NCBI RefSeq assembly: GCF_001536285.1
Contig: NZ_FAOZ01000033.1
Location: 37,947 to 101,946, forward strand
From: Parafrankia irregularis
GTDB taxonomy: Bacteria; Actinomycetota; Actinomycetes; Frankiales; Frankiaceae
DNA length: 64,000 nt
Reading direction: 5' to 3'
The position numbers were made by a program, and so were the translations under genes. The first letter of the stretch is position 1. Every line of letters starts with the position of its first letter. Under the pieces are notes generated by a model. That model made no database searches, was not told where the DNA came from, and saw nothing but the letters and a program-made list of their open reading frames with translations. Positions 46,008 through 53,961 of this stretch are shown here, in pieces.

Positions 46008-47807
46008 GTGACGGTACCCTTGGCCACGTTGCGTGCCTGGTGGGAACGGTCCACGATGGGTAGCCGCCGGCCCGGGCGCAGGGTCGCGGCGCTTGCGGTT
46101 CTTGGTCTGCTCGCCGGCGCGGGGGAGTTCCTGCTCATCGTGCTGGTGGTGCGGCTGCCCGGGGGAGACAGCCGGCTCGGGTCCTTCCTGCCGGACAGGT
46201 TGACCTCGGATCGGGCGGCCACGGCCGCCGCCGCCCTCGCTGTGACGGCGTTTGTCGCCGGGGTACACGTCGCGTCGGCCCGGACGGCCACGCGCACCGG
46301 CGTCGAAGCGCTCGGCTGGGCGCGCGGCCGACTGCTGGATCACTATCTCGCCGCGCCCTACCTCGCCCAGCGCGCCGAGCCGACCGGGCGGCTGCAGGAA
46401 CTGGTGCTCGGCGAGGCGTCGCAGGTCGCCTTCGGGGCGCAGCGCGCGGCCGAGGCGGTGGCGGCAGCCCTCAACATCGCGGCACTGACGGCGCTCGCCC
46501 TGGCGATCAGCCCGGTTGCCACCGGCGCCTTGCTCGGGGTCGTGGCGGTCACGGCGACGGCGGTGCGCAGGGCGCGGCGGCACAGCCGTGCCCTTGCCGC
46601 CCGGGCTGTGGCGGCATCCTCGGCGCTGGCAGAGAGCGTGACCGAGACCACTACGATCACGGCCGAACTCCGTGTCTTCGGGGTCACGGCCAGCGCGCAG
46701 CACCTCCTTTTCGACCAGGCCGGGCACGCCGGGGCGGAGTTCGGACGGATGCAGCTGCGCGTGGCACTGACGCCGCTCCTCGGCCGGGATCTCGGCGTGG
46801 CGATGATGATCCCGGCTCTGTTGGCCGTGCTGGCGCTCCGTGACCTCCGGATCGAGACCCTCGGGGTCACGATCGTGCTGGCGCTGCGCAGCCTCGGCCA
46901 GGCGTCGTCGCTGGTCGCGGCGATCCACCAGCTCGACGAACGCGGCCTGCACCTGGACCGCATCGACGACCACCTGCGGCGCTGGCGCGATCCACGACCG
47001 CCGGTGGCGGGCGTGGCCCACCCAGGTGCTGCCCGCTGCCAACCGGGTGCTGGCCGCCTGCGCATGGAGGCCGTGGCCGTGACCTACCCGGGCGCCGATC
47101 GCCCGGCGCTGCGGGATATTGACCTGGAGCTCCGCCCCGGCGAGCGGCTCGGCGTCGTCGGCCGCAGTGGCGCCGGCAAGTCCACCCTCGCCGGCGTCCT
47201 GCTCGGTCTGCTGGCCCCCGACCGGGGGCGCGTCCTCGTCGATGGCGTGGACCGGTCCACCATCGATCCGGCTGGCTGGTTTCGCCGCGTCGCGACCGTG
47301 ACTCAGCAACCTGCCATGATCACCGGGACGGTGGCGGAGAACATCCGGTTCCTGCGCGCGGGCATCCCGGATGCCGCCCTGCGGGAGGCCGCGCTGGCCG
47401 CCGGGCTGGCCGCCGACCTGGCTCGCTGGCCGGACGGGCTGGACCATCCGGCGGGTGTGCACGGCTCGCGCGTCTCCGGCGGGCAGCGCCAGCGGATCGC
47501 GCTCGCCCGCGCCCTGGCCGGCGCTCCGGACCTGCTCGTCCTGGACGAGCCGAGCAGTGCCCTGGACGCCCATGCCGAGCAGGCGCTGCGGGCCGCGCTC
47601 GCGGCGCTTGGGCCGCGGACCACGGTGCTGATCATCGCGCATCGTCTTTCGACCGTGCTCGACTGCGATCGCCTGGCCGTCCTCGACGGCGGCCGGATGG
47701 TCGCGCTCGGGAGCCCCGCCGAGCTGGCGGGAACCGACGGGTACTTCCGCGACGCGCTCGCGCTGTCGGAGGTTGCTCTACCAAGTTCGATTACTGTCAG
47801 TGATTAA
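46008..47807 (+). CDS. Lasso-peptide ABC exporter (D)
   Basis: Protein of 599 residues from GTG 46008. The N-terminal transmembrane part (about residues 20-300) carries about five or six helices, and the C-terminal nucleotide-binding domain has Walker A GRSGAGKST (about 385), signature VSGGQRQR (about 490) and Walker B LLVLDEP (about 509). It is a half-transporter working as a homodimer and is the first plus-strand gene of the cluster. By family it exports the finished lasso peptide and gives self-immunity. Confidence 0.88.
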   Translation: MTVPLATLRAWWERSTMGSRRPGRRVAALAVLGLLAGAGEFLLIVLVVRLPGGDSRLGSFLPDRLTSDRAATAAAALAVTAFVAGVHVASARTATRTGVEALGWARGRLLDHYLAAPYLAQRAEPTGRLQELVLGEASQVAFGAQRAAEAVAAALNIAALTALALAISPVATGALLGVVAVTATAVRRARRHSRALAARAVAASSALAESVTETTTITAELRVFGVTASAQHLLFDQAGHAGAEFGRMQLRVALTPLLGRDLGVAMMIPALLAVLALRDLRIETLGVTIVLALRSLGQASSLVAAIHQLDERGLHLDRIDDHLRRWRDPRPPVAGVAHPGAARCQPGAGRLRMEAVAVTYPGADRPALRDIDLELRPGERLGVVGRSGAGKSTLAGVLLGLLAPDRGRVLVDGVDRSTIDPAGWFRRVATVTQQPAMITGTVAENIRFLRAGIPDAALREAALAAGLAADLARWPDGLDHPAGVHGSRVSGGQRQRIALARALAGAPDLLVLDEPSSALDAHAEQALRAALAALGPRTTVLIIAHRLSTVLDCDRLAVLDGGRMVALGSPAELAGTDGYFRDALALSEVALPSSITVSD

Positions 47808-47864
47808 ATAGGTACGTTCGAGTAGCGGTCACAGCTCCAGGCCGCTGCCACCTGGAGGTAATCC

Positions 47865-48230
47865 ATGACCGAATCCGGGAGCCACGGCTCGACCGCGGAC
47901 CCGCCGGACCAGGCGGCCCCGGCATCCTCCGCCGCCCCCGCCCCACTGGACATGATCGAGGTCCGGCGGGACGTCCTCGCCGCGGACCTGGGCGAGGAGA
48001 TCGTCCTCCTGCACCCCGAGGACGGGTCCTACTTCGCGCTGAACGAGACCGGCGCCCGGCTGTGGCGGCTGCTCGGTGATGGTCCGGTTGCCGAGGACGT
48101 GGTGGCCGTTCGGGTCGCCGGCGAGTTGGCCGCCGGGTGGACCGTTGACCAGCCCACCGCCAAGGCGGACGCTCGGGCGCTGCTCGCCGCGCTGGTCGAG
48201 CGCGGCCTGGTCACCCGCGTCCGGCCGTGA
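47865..48230 (+). CDS. Lasso B1: PqqD-like RiPP recognition element
   Basis: Protein of 121 residues. After a disordered, Ala/Ser/Pro-rich N terminus of about 30 residues, the PqqD-like winged-helix RRE (about 35-121) contains VLLHPEDGSYFALNETGARLW. RREs bind the YxxPxL-type motif of the leader peptide and deliver the precursor to the B2 protease and C cyclase. It has a Shine-Dalgarno (CTGGAGG) and overlaps B2 by GTGA. Confidence 0.9.
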   Translation: MTESGSHGSTADPPDQAAPASSAAPAPLDMIEVRRDVLAADLGEEIVLLHPEDGSYFALNETGARLWRLLGDGPVAEDVVAVRVAGELAAGWTVDQPTAKADARALLAALVERGLVTRVRP

Positions 48231-48892
48231 CGGCCGCCCGGCTTCGCTCCGCGGGTGGGAGGCTTCGCCGATTTTCCCAGCCGCTTCACTTGGTGGCCGC
48301 CCGGCTTCGCTCCGCGGCTGGGAGGCTTCGCCGATTTTCCCAGCCGCTTCACTCGGTGGCCGCCCGGCGCGGCGCCCGGTCGGTGGCGCTGGAACGCGCC
48401 GTCGCCGCCCAGTTGTGGCTCGCGGCCGCCGCGATCGAGGTCGCGCTGCGGGTCTGGCCGTTGCCGGCCCTGCTCGCCCGGGCGCCGGCGGCCCGGTCCG
48501 CGCGGATGCGGTGGTTCCCGGCCGGCCGCGGCCACCTCGCCGAAGCCCGGCTCGACCGCCTCGCCTTCCGGGCGACCACCTGGTGGCGCGGCAGCCGGGC
48601 CTGCCTGCCGCTGGCATTGCTGCGGGGCTGGCTCGCGGCGAGCGCCGGCCACGACGCGGCGGTCGTGCTCGGGGTCCGCCGGGAGGTCTCCGCCCCGTTC
48701 ACCGCGCACGCCTGGGTCGAGGTCGACGGCGAGGTGCGCGGCGAGCCCGCCGACCCGGCGACCGCGTTCCACCGCATCGCTCGCTATCACCTGACCCCAC
48801 AGCATCACCTGACCCCACAGCATCACCCGACCCCACAGCATCACCCGACGCCACAGCATCACCTGACGCCACAGCCGGGAGGAAGACCATGA
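48227..48892 (+). CDS. Lasso B2: transglutaminase-like leader peptidase with repeat insertions
   Basis: Protein of 221 residues. The catalytic core shows the cysteine-protease triad Cys126 (RGSRACLP), His161 (FTAHAWVEVDG) and Asp167. B2 proteins cut the leader from the precursor, with B1. Both ends are odd: residues 1-46 come from two tandem 63-bp units (48233-48358), and residues 187-216 are five HHLTPQ/HHPTPQ repeats from an 18-bp tandem array. The homologous part starts only about residue 47, so GTG 48356 is an alternative start. It overlaps both neighbours (GTGA with B1, ATGA with C). Confidence 0.85.
   Translation: MTAARLRSAGGRLRRFSQPLHLVAARLRSAAGRLRRFSQPLHSVAARRGARSVALERAVAAQLWLAAAAIEVALRVWPLPALLARAPAARSARMRWFPAGRGHLAEARLDRLAFRATTWWRGSRACLPLALLRGWLAASAGHDAAVVLGVRREVSAPFTAHAWVEVDGEVRGEPADPATAFHRIARYHLTPQHHLTPQHHPTPQHHPTPQHHLTPQPGGRP
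48233..48358. repeat. Two 63-bp tandem units within the B2 gene
   Basis: Two copies of 63 bp (48233-48295, 48296-48358) are 61/63 identical. Each contains an inverted repeat, perfect in copy 2: GCGGCTGGGA and TCCCAGCCGC around a 14-base spacer. The length is divisible by three, so the B2 frame stays open. The hairpin-forming unit looks like a dispersed REP-like element inserted at the 5' end of the gene. Confidence 0.8.
48785..48874. repeat. Five 18-bp tandem repeats at the B2 3' end
   Basis: Five units of CATCACCTGACCCCACAG with single-base variants, in frame, encoding His-rich hexapeptides at the B2 C terminus. Copy number could vary by slippage without shifting the frame. The start of the cyclase gene follows 14 bases later. 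Confidence 0.85.
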
Positions 48893-50736
48893 CGTTCTGC
48901 GGCGAGCTCCGCCTTGACGGCCGGCCGGCGGCCCCGGAGACGGCGCGCGCCATGCTCGCCGCGTCGGTTGTCCCGGTCGATCCCGATTCGGTCCGGGTGC
49001 ATACCGACGGGCCGCTGACCCTCGCGGGGGCGCCGGATCCCGCCCTCGGCGCAGGCGCCGACCTCGCGACGTCCCCCACCGGACTGTTCGCGCTCGTCGA
49101 CGGGCCGGCGTCGGTGGAGAACCCGGCCCGGACGGAGGACCGCCTGGCCGGTGCGGCGGCGAGCTGGCTTGCCAGCACGTTCGCCACCCGGGACACGACC
49201 TGCCTCGACGACCTGCTGGGCGACTGGTTGGCCCTGCTGTGGGACCCTTGTTCGACGCGACTGGTGCTGGCCCGCGCCGTGCTGGGCTGGCGCCGCCCGG
49301 TCGTCTACGCGGACAGCACCAGGGTGGTTTTCGGTACCGAGCTGAGCCACCTGCGTGCCGCCGGCGTCCCGTTCCGGCTGGCTGAGACCGTGTTCGCCGA
49401 GACGCTGATGTGCACCCAGACCACCGTGCACGAGACCATGATCCAGGGCGTCCAGCGCGTGCCCGGCGGCGAACTGCTCGACATCCAGGCAGGCAAGGCA
49501 CCGCAGCGGCGGTCGTTCTCGTCCTTGCTGACGCAGGTGCCTCCGCTGGGCTCGACGAGTCTTGCGGCCTCGGCCAGTTCCCTGCGTACCGCCTTGGACG
49601 CGGCTGTCACGTCGGCCGTTCTCCCCGGCGGAGCGGCCGTGCAGCTTTCCGGTGGCCTCGACTCCAGCACGCTGACCGGGATCGGGCACCGACTCCCGTC
49701 CCGCCGCGGAGTGGGCGCGCGGCTGCTCCCCGTCAGCCTGGTGTTCCCGGGCCAGCCGCACGACGAGTCGGCGTGGATTGCGGCGGTGGAGGAGCACCTC
49801 GGCGTCACCGCGCTGCGGGTCGAACCGGGTCCGTACGACTGGGACCGCTGGCGAGCCTGGGTGGCCGACACCGCGGAGGTGCCACCTCGGCCGAACGCGG
49901 CGCTGGCGATGCAGTTGCCGGAGCCCGTCCGGGCCGAGGGGCTCAGCGTCGTCCTGACCGGCGAGGGGGGCGACGACTGGTTGAAGGGTTGGCGCTACCA
50001 CTGGCCCGACCTGCTACGCGCCGGCCATCTGGCGCCGCTGTGGCGGCAGAGCGGCCCGGGACGCCGTCCGCGGGACCTGGCACGGCGAGTGCGGCTCCTT
50101 GGGCGGGCCGCCTACCGGCCGCTGCGTCAGGGTCGCGTCATGCCCCGCCCGGCCTTCCCCTGGGTCCGCCCGGAACGGCTGAAAGGCCTCGGCCTTGACG
50201 ACCGCTGGCAGCAGATGGTGGCCCGGGACGGGACCACCTTCGCCTCTCACGACCACTACGGACGGTGGGCGGTGATGCCCCGGCGGCAGGCGGCGCCCAT
50301 CCTGGACTCGCTTCGGCTGGCCACCGCGGCGGCGGGCATCGACAGCCGCCATCCCTTCCACGACAAGCGGGTCGTCCGCTGCGCCCTGACGATGCCGGGT
50401 AGCACGATGTACGCCCCTGACCTCACCAAGCGGGTGATGCGCGCCGCGGCGCACGACGCGCTTCCCCCCGCGATAGGCCGCCGTCGCGGCAAGGCACGGT
50501 TCGATCTGGAAGTCCTGCGGACGACCGAGGCCGGCGGTGGCCTGCGGACGCTCGCTGCCGGTCCGTTGGCCGCTGACGGCTGGATAGACCTGACCGGAGC
50601 GGAGAGCGCCTGGGAGCATGCCGCCGGGCTGGCCCGAACGGGTGGCCTTCCGCGGGTCCCGCAACACAGCCTGGGGGTCTTCTGGCAGCTCGTTGAGCTC
50701 GACACCTGGCTTACTCACGCCGGCGTGCAAGGGTAG
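48889..50736 (+). CDS. Lasso cyclase C (asparagine-synthetase-like)
   Basis: Protein of 615 residues from ATG 48889, overlapping B2 by ATGA. The N-terminal glutaminase-like half (about residues 1-215) is followed by the ATP-pyrophosphatase half with the PP-loop VQLSGGLDSST (about 250-260) and GEGGDDWLKGW (about 360). Lasso C proteins adenylate the ring Asp/Glu side chain and let the N-terminal amine attack it, closing the macrolactam. The size is typical. It is followed by the precursor 63 bases downstream. Confidence 0.92.
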   Translation: MTFCGELRLDGRPAAPETARAMLAASVVPVDPDSVRVHTDGPLTLAGAPDPALGAGADLATSPTGLFALVDGPASVENPARTEDRLAGAAASWLASTFATRDTTCLDDLLGDWLALLWDPCSTRLVLARAVLGWRRPVVYADSTRVVFGTELSHLRAAGVPFRLAETVFAETLMCTQTTVHETMIQGVQRVPGGELLDIQAGKAPQRRSFSSLLTQVPPLGSTSLAASASSLRTALDAAVTSAVLPGGAAVQLSGGLDSSTLTGIGHRLPSRRGVGARLLPVSLVFPGQPHDESAWIAAVEEHLGVTALRVEPGPYDWDRWRAWVADTAEVPPRPNAALAMQLPEPVRAEGLSVVLTGEGGDDWLKGWRYHWPDLLRAGHLAPLWRQSGPGRRPRDLARRVRLLGRAAYRPLRQGRVMPRPAFPWVRPERLKGLGLDDRWQQMVARDGTTFASHDHYGRWAVMPRRQAAPILDSLRLATAAAGIDSRHPFHDKRVVRCALTMPGSTMYAPDLTKRVMRAAAHDALPPAIGRRRGKARFDLEVLRTTEAGGGLRTLAAGPLAADGWIDLTGAESAWEHAAGLARTGGLPRVPQHSLGVFWQLVELDTWLTHAGVQG

Positions 50737-50799
50737 AGCCCTCGATCACTGCTACTCTCCGTAGCGGATCGATACCTACAGTGAACTTTGGAGGGGCAC

Positions 50800-50961
50800 A
50801 TGAGCGCCACGTCGGACGCCACCACCGAGCCGACTTCCCTCGCGCGTAGGCCATACGAGAGGCCCAGCATGACCGACTACGGCAGCCTCGCGAGGCGCAC
50901 CGCGGACATCGGGCCCCTACTCATCTTCGACCTCATCGTCTTCGCGGACCAGGTCAGCTAG
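50800..50961 (+). CDS. Lasso precursor peptide A
   Basis: A 53-residue peptide with Shine-Dalgarno GGAGGGG 4 bases before the ATG. The leader holds the actinobacterial pattern Y-x2-P-x-L/M-x3-G-x5-T: Tyr19, Pro22, Met24, Gly28, Thr34. Thr at the -2 position puts cleavage after Ala35, leaving the core DIGPLLIFDLIVFADQVS (18 residues). Asp9 of the core is the ring acceptor, giving a nine-residue ring closed on Asp1. The spacing from Tyr to core (17) equals that of the fusilassin precursor. A GCTAC-TCTCC-GTAGC hairpin (50751-50765) lies upstream. A start at Gly3 with a seven-residue ring is the alternative. Confidence 0.88.
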   Translation: MSATSDATTEPTSLARRPYERPSMTDYGSLARRTADIGPLLIFDLIVFADQVS

Positions 50962-50998
50962 GCGGAGTGGACACCCATCGCACGAACCGCCGGGCAGG

Positions 50999-52066
50999 AT
51001 GGCGATGTTGACCACGGAGACAAGCTCGACCGCGTTGGACCGGTACCGGTTCGGCGCGGTCGAGGTCCGCTCGGATGTCCCGCTCCCCGGCTACCGGGAA
51101 TACTGGACGGCGGCCGGCCGATCGCGGATTCTCGTCAACGTTCGCCGTGACACCGATCCGCCGGCACCGGGGCACCTCCTCGGGCGGCACAAGGGGCGCA
51201 GCGGCTTGCTGGAGATCCGGGAGACCGCGGACCGCGGTCGCGTCGTCGTGGCCGAAGGCCTGACCGCCTTCACGATCACGGCGGACGGGGCGGTGCGATG
51301 GCACCTGCCGGGCAGCCGGGATCCCGGCGTCGACGACGCCGACTTCCTGGTGTCATCCATTGTCCCGTGGGCAGTGGCCACCGAGCCTGGGACCGCGGTC
51401 GTGCACGCCGCGTGCCTCGCCACCTCCCGCGGCGCCGTCCTGCTCTGCGGCCCGTCCGGTGTCGGCAAGTCCACCCTCTCCACCGCGCTCCATCAGGACC
51501 TCGGATGGCACCTTCTCGGTGACGACGCCGCGTTGATCCGGGTCGACAACGGCCTGCCGGTGGCCCTTTCCTGCAGTCGTGAGGTGCGGCTCTGGGCGGA
51601 CTCCGGCGAGTTGCTCGGGATGGGCGCGGGTGTCCTCCTGCCGCGCTACCAGTCCAAGAGCCGGCACCCCGTCGCCGGGCCGGCCGACAAGCCCGTCGAG
51701 GTCGGGTTCGTTGTGCGGCTGCTCGATCCGGACACGGATTCCCTCGCCGAGCCGCCCGGTGTCCGCCACGCCGTGCCATCCCCGACCGACGGGGTGCGCA
51801 TGACCCGGCTCCGAGCCGGGGACGGCATCGCGATGCTGCGCCTGCGGCTGATGCGCCTGCCCTCGACGAGCATCACCGAAACCGCTCGGGACTTCACCCT
51901 CCTCACCGCCTGGGGCCGTCGGATCGCCTTTTCGACGCTGTGCTACCCGCGCACCGCCGACGCCCTCCCGGCAGCGGTTCAGGCCATTGCCCACCTGATC
52001 AGCGAGGCCGAGCGCCGGCCACTGACATCGGAGCTGAGAATTTCGGCGACCGGACGATCGTCGTAG
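50999..52066 (+). CDS. HPr-kinase-like lasso peptide kinase (K)
   Basis: Protein of 355 residues. The C-terminal HPr-kinase fold has VVHAAC with His136, the Walker A GPSGVGKST at 151-159, and LLGDDAAL at 173-179. No HPr or PTS gene is nearby. In lasso clusters such kinases phosphorylate the side chain of a C-terminal Ser (paeninodin type), and the predicted core here ends in Ser. It starts 37 bases after the precursor and probably ends the operon. ATG 51005 is an alternative start. Confidence 0.85.
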   Translation: MAMLTTETSSTALDRYRFGAVEVRSDVPLPGYREYWTAAGRSRILVNVRRDTDPPAPGHLLGRHKGRSGLLEIRETADRGRVVVAEGLTAFTITADGAVRWHLPGSRDPGVDDADFLVSSIVPWAVATEPGTAVVHAACLATSRGAVLLCGPSGVGKSTLSTALHQDLGWHLLGDDAALIRVDNGLPVALSCSREVRLWADSGELLGMGAGVLLPRYQSKSRHPVAGPADKPVEVGFVVRLLDPDTDSLAEPPGVRHAVPSPTDGVRMTRLRAGDGIAMLRLRLMRLPSTSITETARDFTLLTAWGRRIAFSTLCYPRTADALPAAVQAIAHLISEAERRPLTSELRISATGRSS

Positions 52067-52170
52067 TGATGTGATGGCAGTCGGTGCGGGAGTTCCGGGA
52101 GTGGCTGACGACCGATGCGTGTTCTGCGCGGTCGTGCGGGGTGCGCCCGCCGTCCCGTGTAGGAGGACAC

Positions 52171-52530
52171 ATGGAACGCGGCGAAGTCTGGTGGGTGGAC
52201 TTCGATGAGCGGCGGCCGGTCGTTCTGCTCTCGGGAGAGGAGCCCGGTGGGTTTCGGGCCATACAGGTCGTCGCTCCAGCGAACATCGAGATCAGCGGCG
52301 TGGCTGTCGAGGTGGCAGTAGGCGCCCCCGAGGGCCTGCCCCTGGGCGGTGTCCTGCGAGTCGCGCTCCCACGCCCAGGCCTCGTTCCTTGCACGTGGCT
52401 GGTCACCCTGACCAGAGCAGACCTGATCGAGAAGGCCGGAAGCCTGTCGCCCGCGAAGCTCGGCGAGATCGACGAAGCTCTCCGTCTCAGTGGCCTGGAG
52501 CAGGTGGACGCTGCGGGAGCCGATGGTTGA
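52171..52530 (+). CDS. MazF/PemK-like toxin, no antitoxin seen
   Basis: Protein of 119 residues from ATG 52171 with Shine-Dalgarno AGGAGG. It has the PemK/MazF N-terminal strand RGEVWWVDFDERRPVVLLS and the second RVALPRPGLVPCTWLVTLTRADLIE part. Family members are sequence-specific RNases. The upstream 100 bases have no antitoxin-like frame, so it is an orphan or has an unrecognised partner. It lies directly after the lasso kinase. Confidence 0.7.
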   Translation: MERGEVWWVDFDERRPVVLLSGEEPGGFRAIQVVAPANIEISGVAVEVAVGAPEGLPLGGVLRVALPRPGLVPCTWLVTLTRADLIEKAGSLSPAKLGEIDEALRLSGLEQVDAAGADG

Positions 52531-52633
52531 TGCTCGTAGAGCCGTTGGCAGGTCGCTACGGGTCCACTGGTCGCGAAGGCCGTCGATCCAGCGACAGAGG
52601 GGCTCGACGGAACATCAGCCGACACGCCGATCA

Positions 52634-52693
52634 ACTTCTCAGACCCACCGGCACTTCTCAGATCACTTCTCGACTCCCGCGGAACTTCTCATA
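52634..52693. repeat. Cluster of ACTTCTC repeats
   Basis: Four copies of ACTTCTC (at 52634, 52653, 52665 and 52684), spaced 19, 12 and 19 bases, three followed by A. It lies immediately before a 5'-truncated kinase gene. Such multiple short repeats are typical of the end of a transposable element with several transposase-binding sites; no transposase gene remains. Confidence 0.45.
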
Positions 52694-52730
52694 ATCCCTG
52701 GGAACGGACAGTTAGCCGGCCTCGCTGCTC

Positions 52731-53075
52731 GTGGACGGCGCTCGGTTCCTCTTCACCAACGCGTACGAGAGCGCGCTGCTGCGGCAGCTGACCGGGTGGA
52801 GCGAGGCCGAGGTGCTGGCGCGCGTCGGCGTGTGGATCGTCACCCGGGGCGCTGACGGGGTCTCGTTCCTGACCGCCGACGGGCCGGCCGAGCACGTGCC
52901 CGCCGTCGCGACGGACCCCACCGGTGTGGGCGACGCCTTCCGGGCCGGCTTCCTCGCGGGCCTGTCCCGGGGCTGCCCCACCGCCGTGCCGCCCAACTGG
53001 GCTGCGGCGTAGCCACGATCGTCCTCGAGTCCGTCGGCACCCAGGAGTACAAGCTGCTGCCCTGGCTTCCTGCCC
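52731..53075 (+). pseudogene. 3' remnant of PfkB/adenosine-kinase-like gene
   Basis: The frame reads FLFTNAYESALL, VTRGADGVSF and [17 protein letters not shown], the C-terminal third of a ribokinase-family enzyme with the catalytic GVGDAF motif. A frameshift near 52981 moves the match to another frame ([19 protein letters not shown]), and the N-terminal two thirds are absent. It runs straight into the metF-like remnant, so a deletion fused the two. Adenosine kinase and MetF are both part of the methyl/SAM cycle, which supports a former shared operon. Confidence 0.75.
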
Positions 53076-53915
53076 CGGATGGAGGCCGGCGCAGCCGCCC
53101 TGTGGGAGGCGATCCGCCGGATCGAGGCGTTCGCCCCGAGCTTCGTCTCGGTCACCTACGGGGCCGGGGGGGGCGTCCCGGGACCGCACGGTCGAGCTGA
53201 CGAAGCGGATCGCGGCGGAGACCACACCACGCCCCGTGGCCCACCTGACGGCGGTGGCGCACTCGGTCGCCGAACTGCGGCACGTCATCGGCCAGTACGC
53301 GGACACCAGCGTCCGGGACGTTTTCCTGGCCTTGCGGGGTGACCCGCCGGGCGACCCGAACGCGTCCTGGATCCCGCACCCGCACGGCTTCTCCCGCGCC
53401 TGGGAGCTGGTCCGGCTGGTGCGGGAATCGGGAGCGTTCAGCGTCGGCGTGGCCGCGTTCCCCGAGCGCCATCCGCGCTCCACCGACTGGGAGTCCGACG
53501 TCCGACACTTCGTGGCCAAGTGCCGTGCGGGCGCGGACTACGCGGTCACCCAGATGTTCTTCCGGGCCGAGGACTACCTGCGGCTGCGAGACCGGGTCGT
53601 GATGGCGGGGTGCGACATCCCGATCATCCCCGCGATTGTGCCGGCCACGGACGCCCGGCAGATCGCCCGGTTCGCCGAGCTGAGCGGGGCCACGTTCCCG
53701 GAGGACCTGGCCCGGCGGCTGGAAGCAGTGGGTGGTTGGCCAGCGGGTCGGCGGATCGGCGTCGACTTCGCGGTGGCCATGGCCGAGCGGCTGCTCGTCG
53801 AGGGCGTTCCCGGCCTGCACTACATCACGCTCAACCAGTCCACGGCGACCTCGGAGATCCACCGCGCGCTGCTCGGCTCCAGGCTGACCGAACGCGCCCT
53901 GGCGGGGCCCGGACC
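53058..53915 (+). pseudogene. metF: Frameshifted metF-like gene (methylenetetrahydrofolate reductase)
   Basis: The coded sequence matches MetF from [26 protein letters not shown] through to [23 protein letters not shown], but in two frames. The break is at a run of eight G (53166-53173), where removal of one G restores [13 protein letters not shown]. The N-terminal SFEFFPP motif is missing, and the 3' end has no stop in frame, running on over the LysR gene. With the G-run frameshift, truncated start and lost stop it is non-functional, though a sequencing error at the G run cannot be excluded. Confidence 0.8.
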
Positions 53916-53961
53916 TGAGCCGCTACCGCGCCGGCCAGGGACGAGCCGGGGGCGCCTGCGT

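Noticed and set aside
48233..48874. CRISPR array
   Set aside because: Repeats are directly adjacent without unique spacers and lie inside a coding frame; no cas genes occur in the window.
50999..52066. The kinase as a housekeeping HPr kinase/phosphorylase
   Set aside because: No HPr or PTS genes are nearby, the gene sits in the lasso operon, and actinobacteria generally lack HprK; a lasso tailoring kinase fits better.
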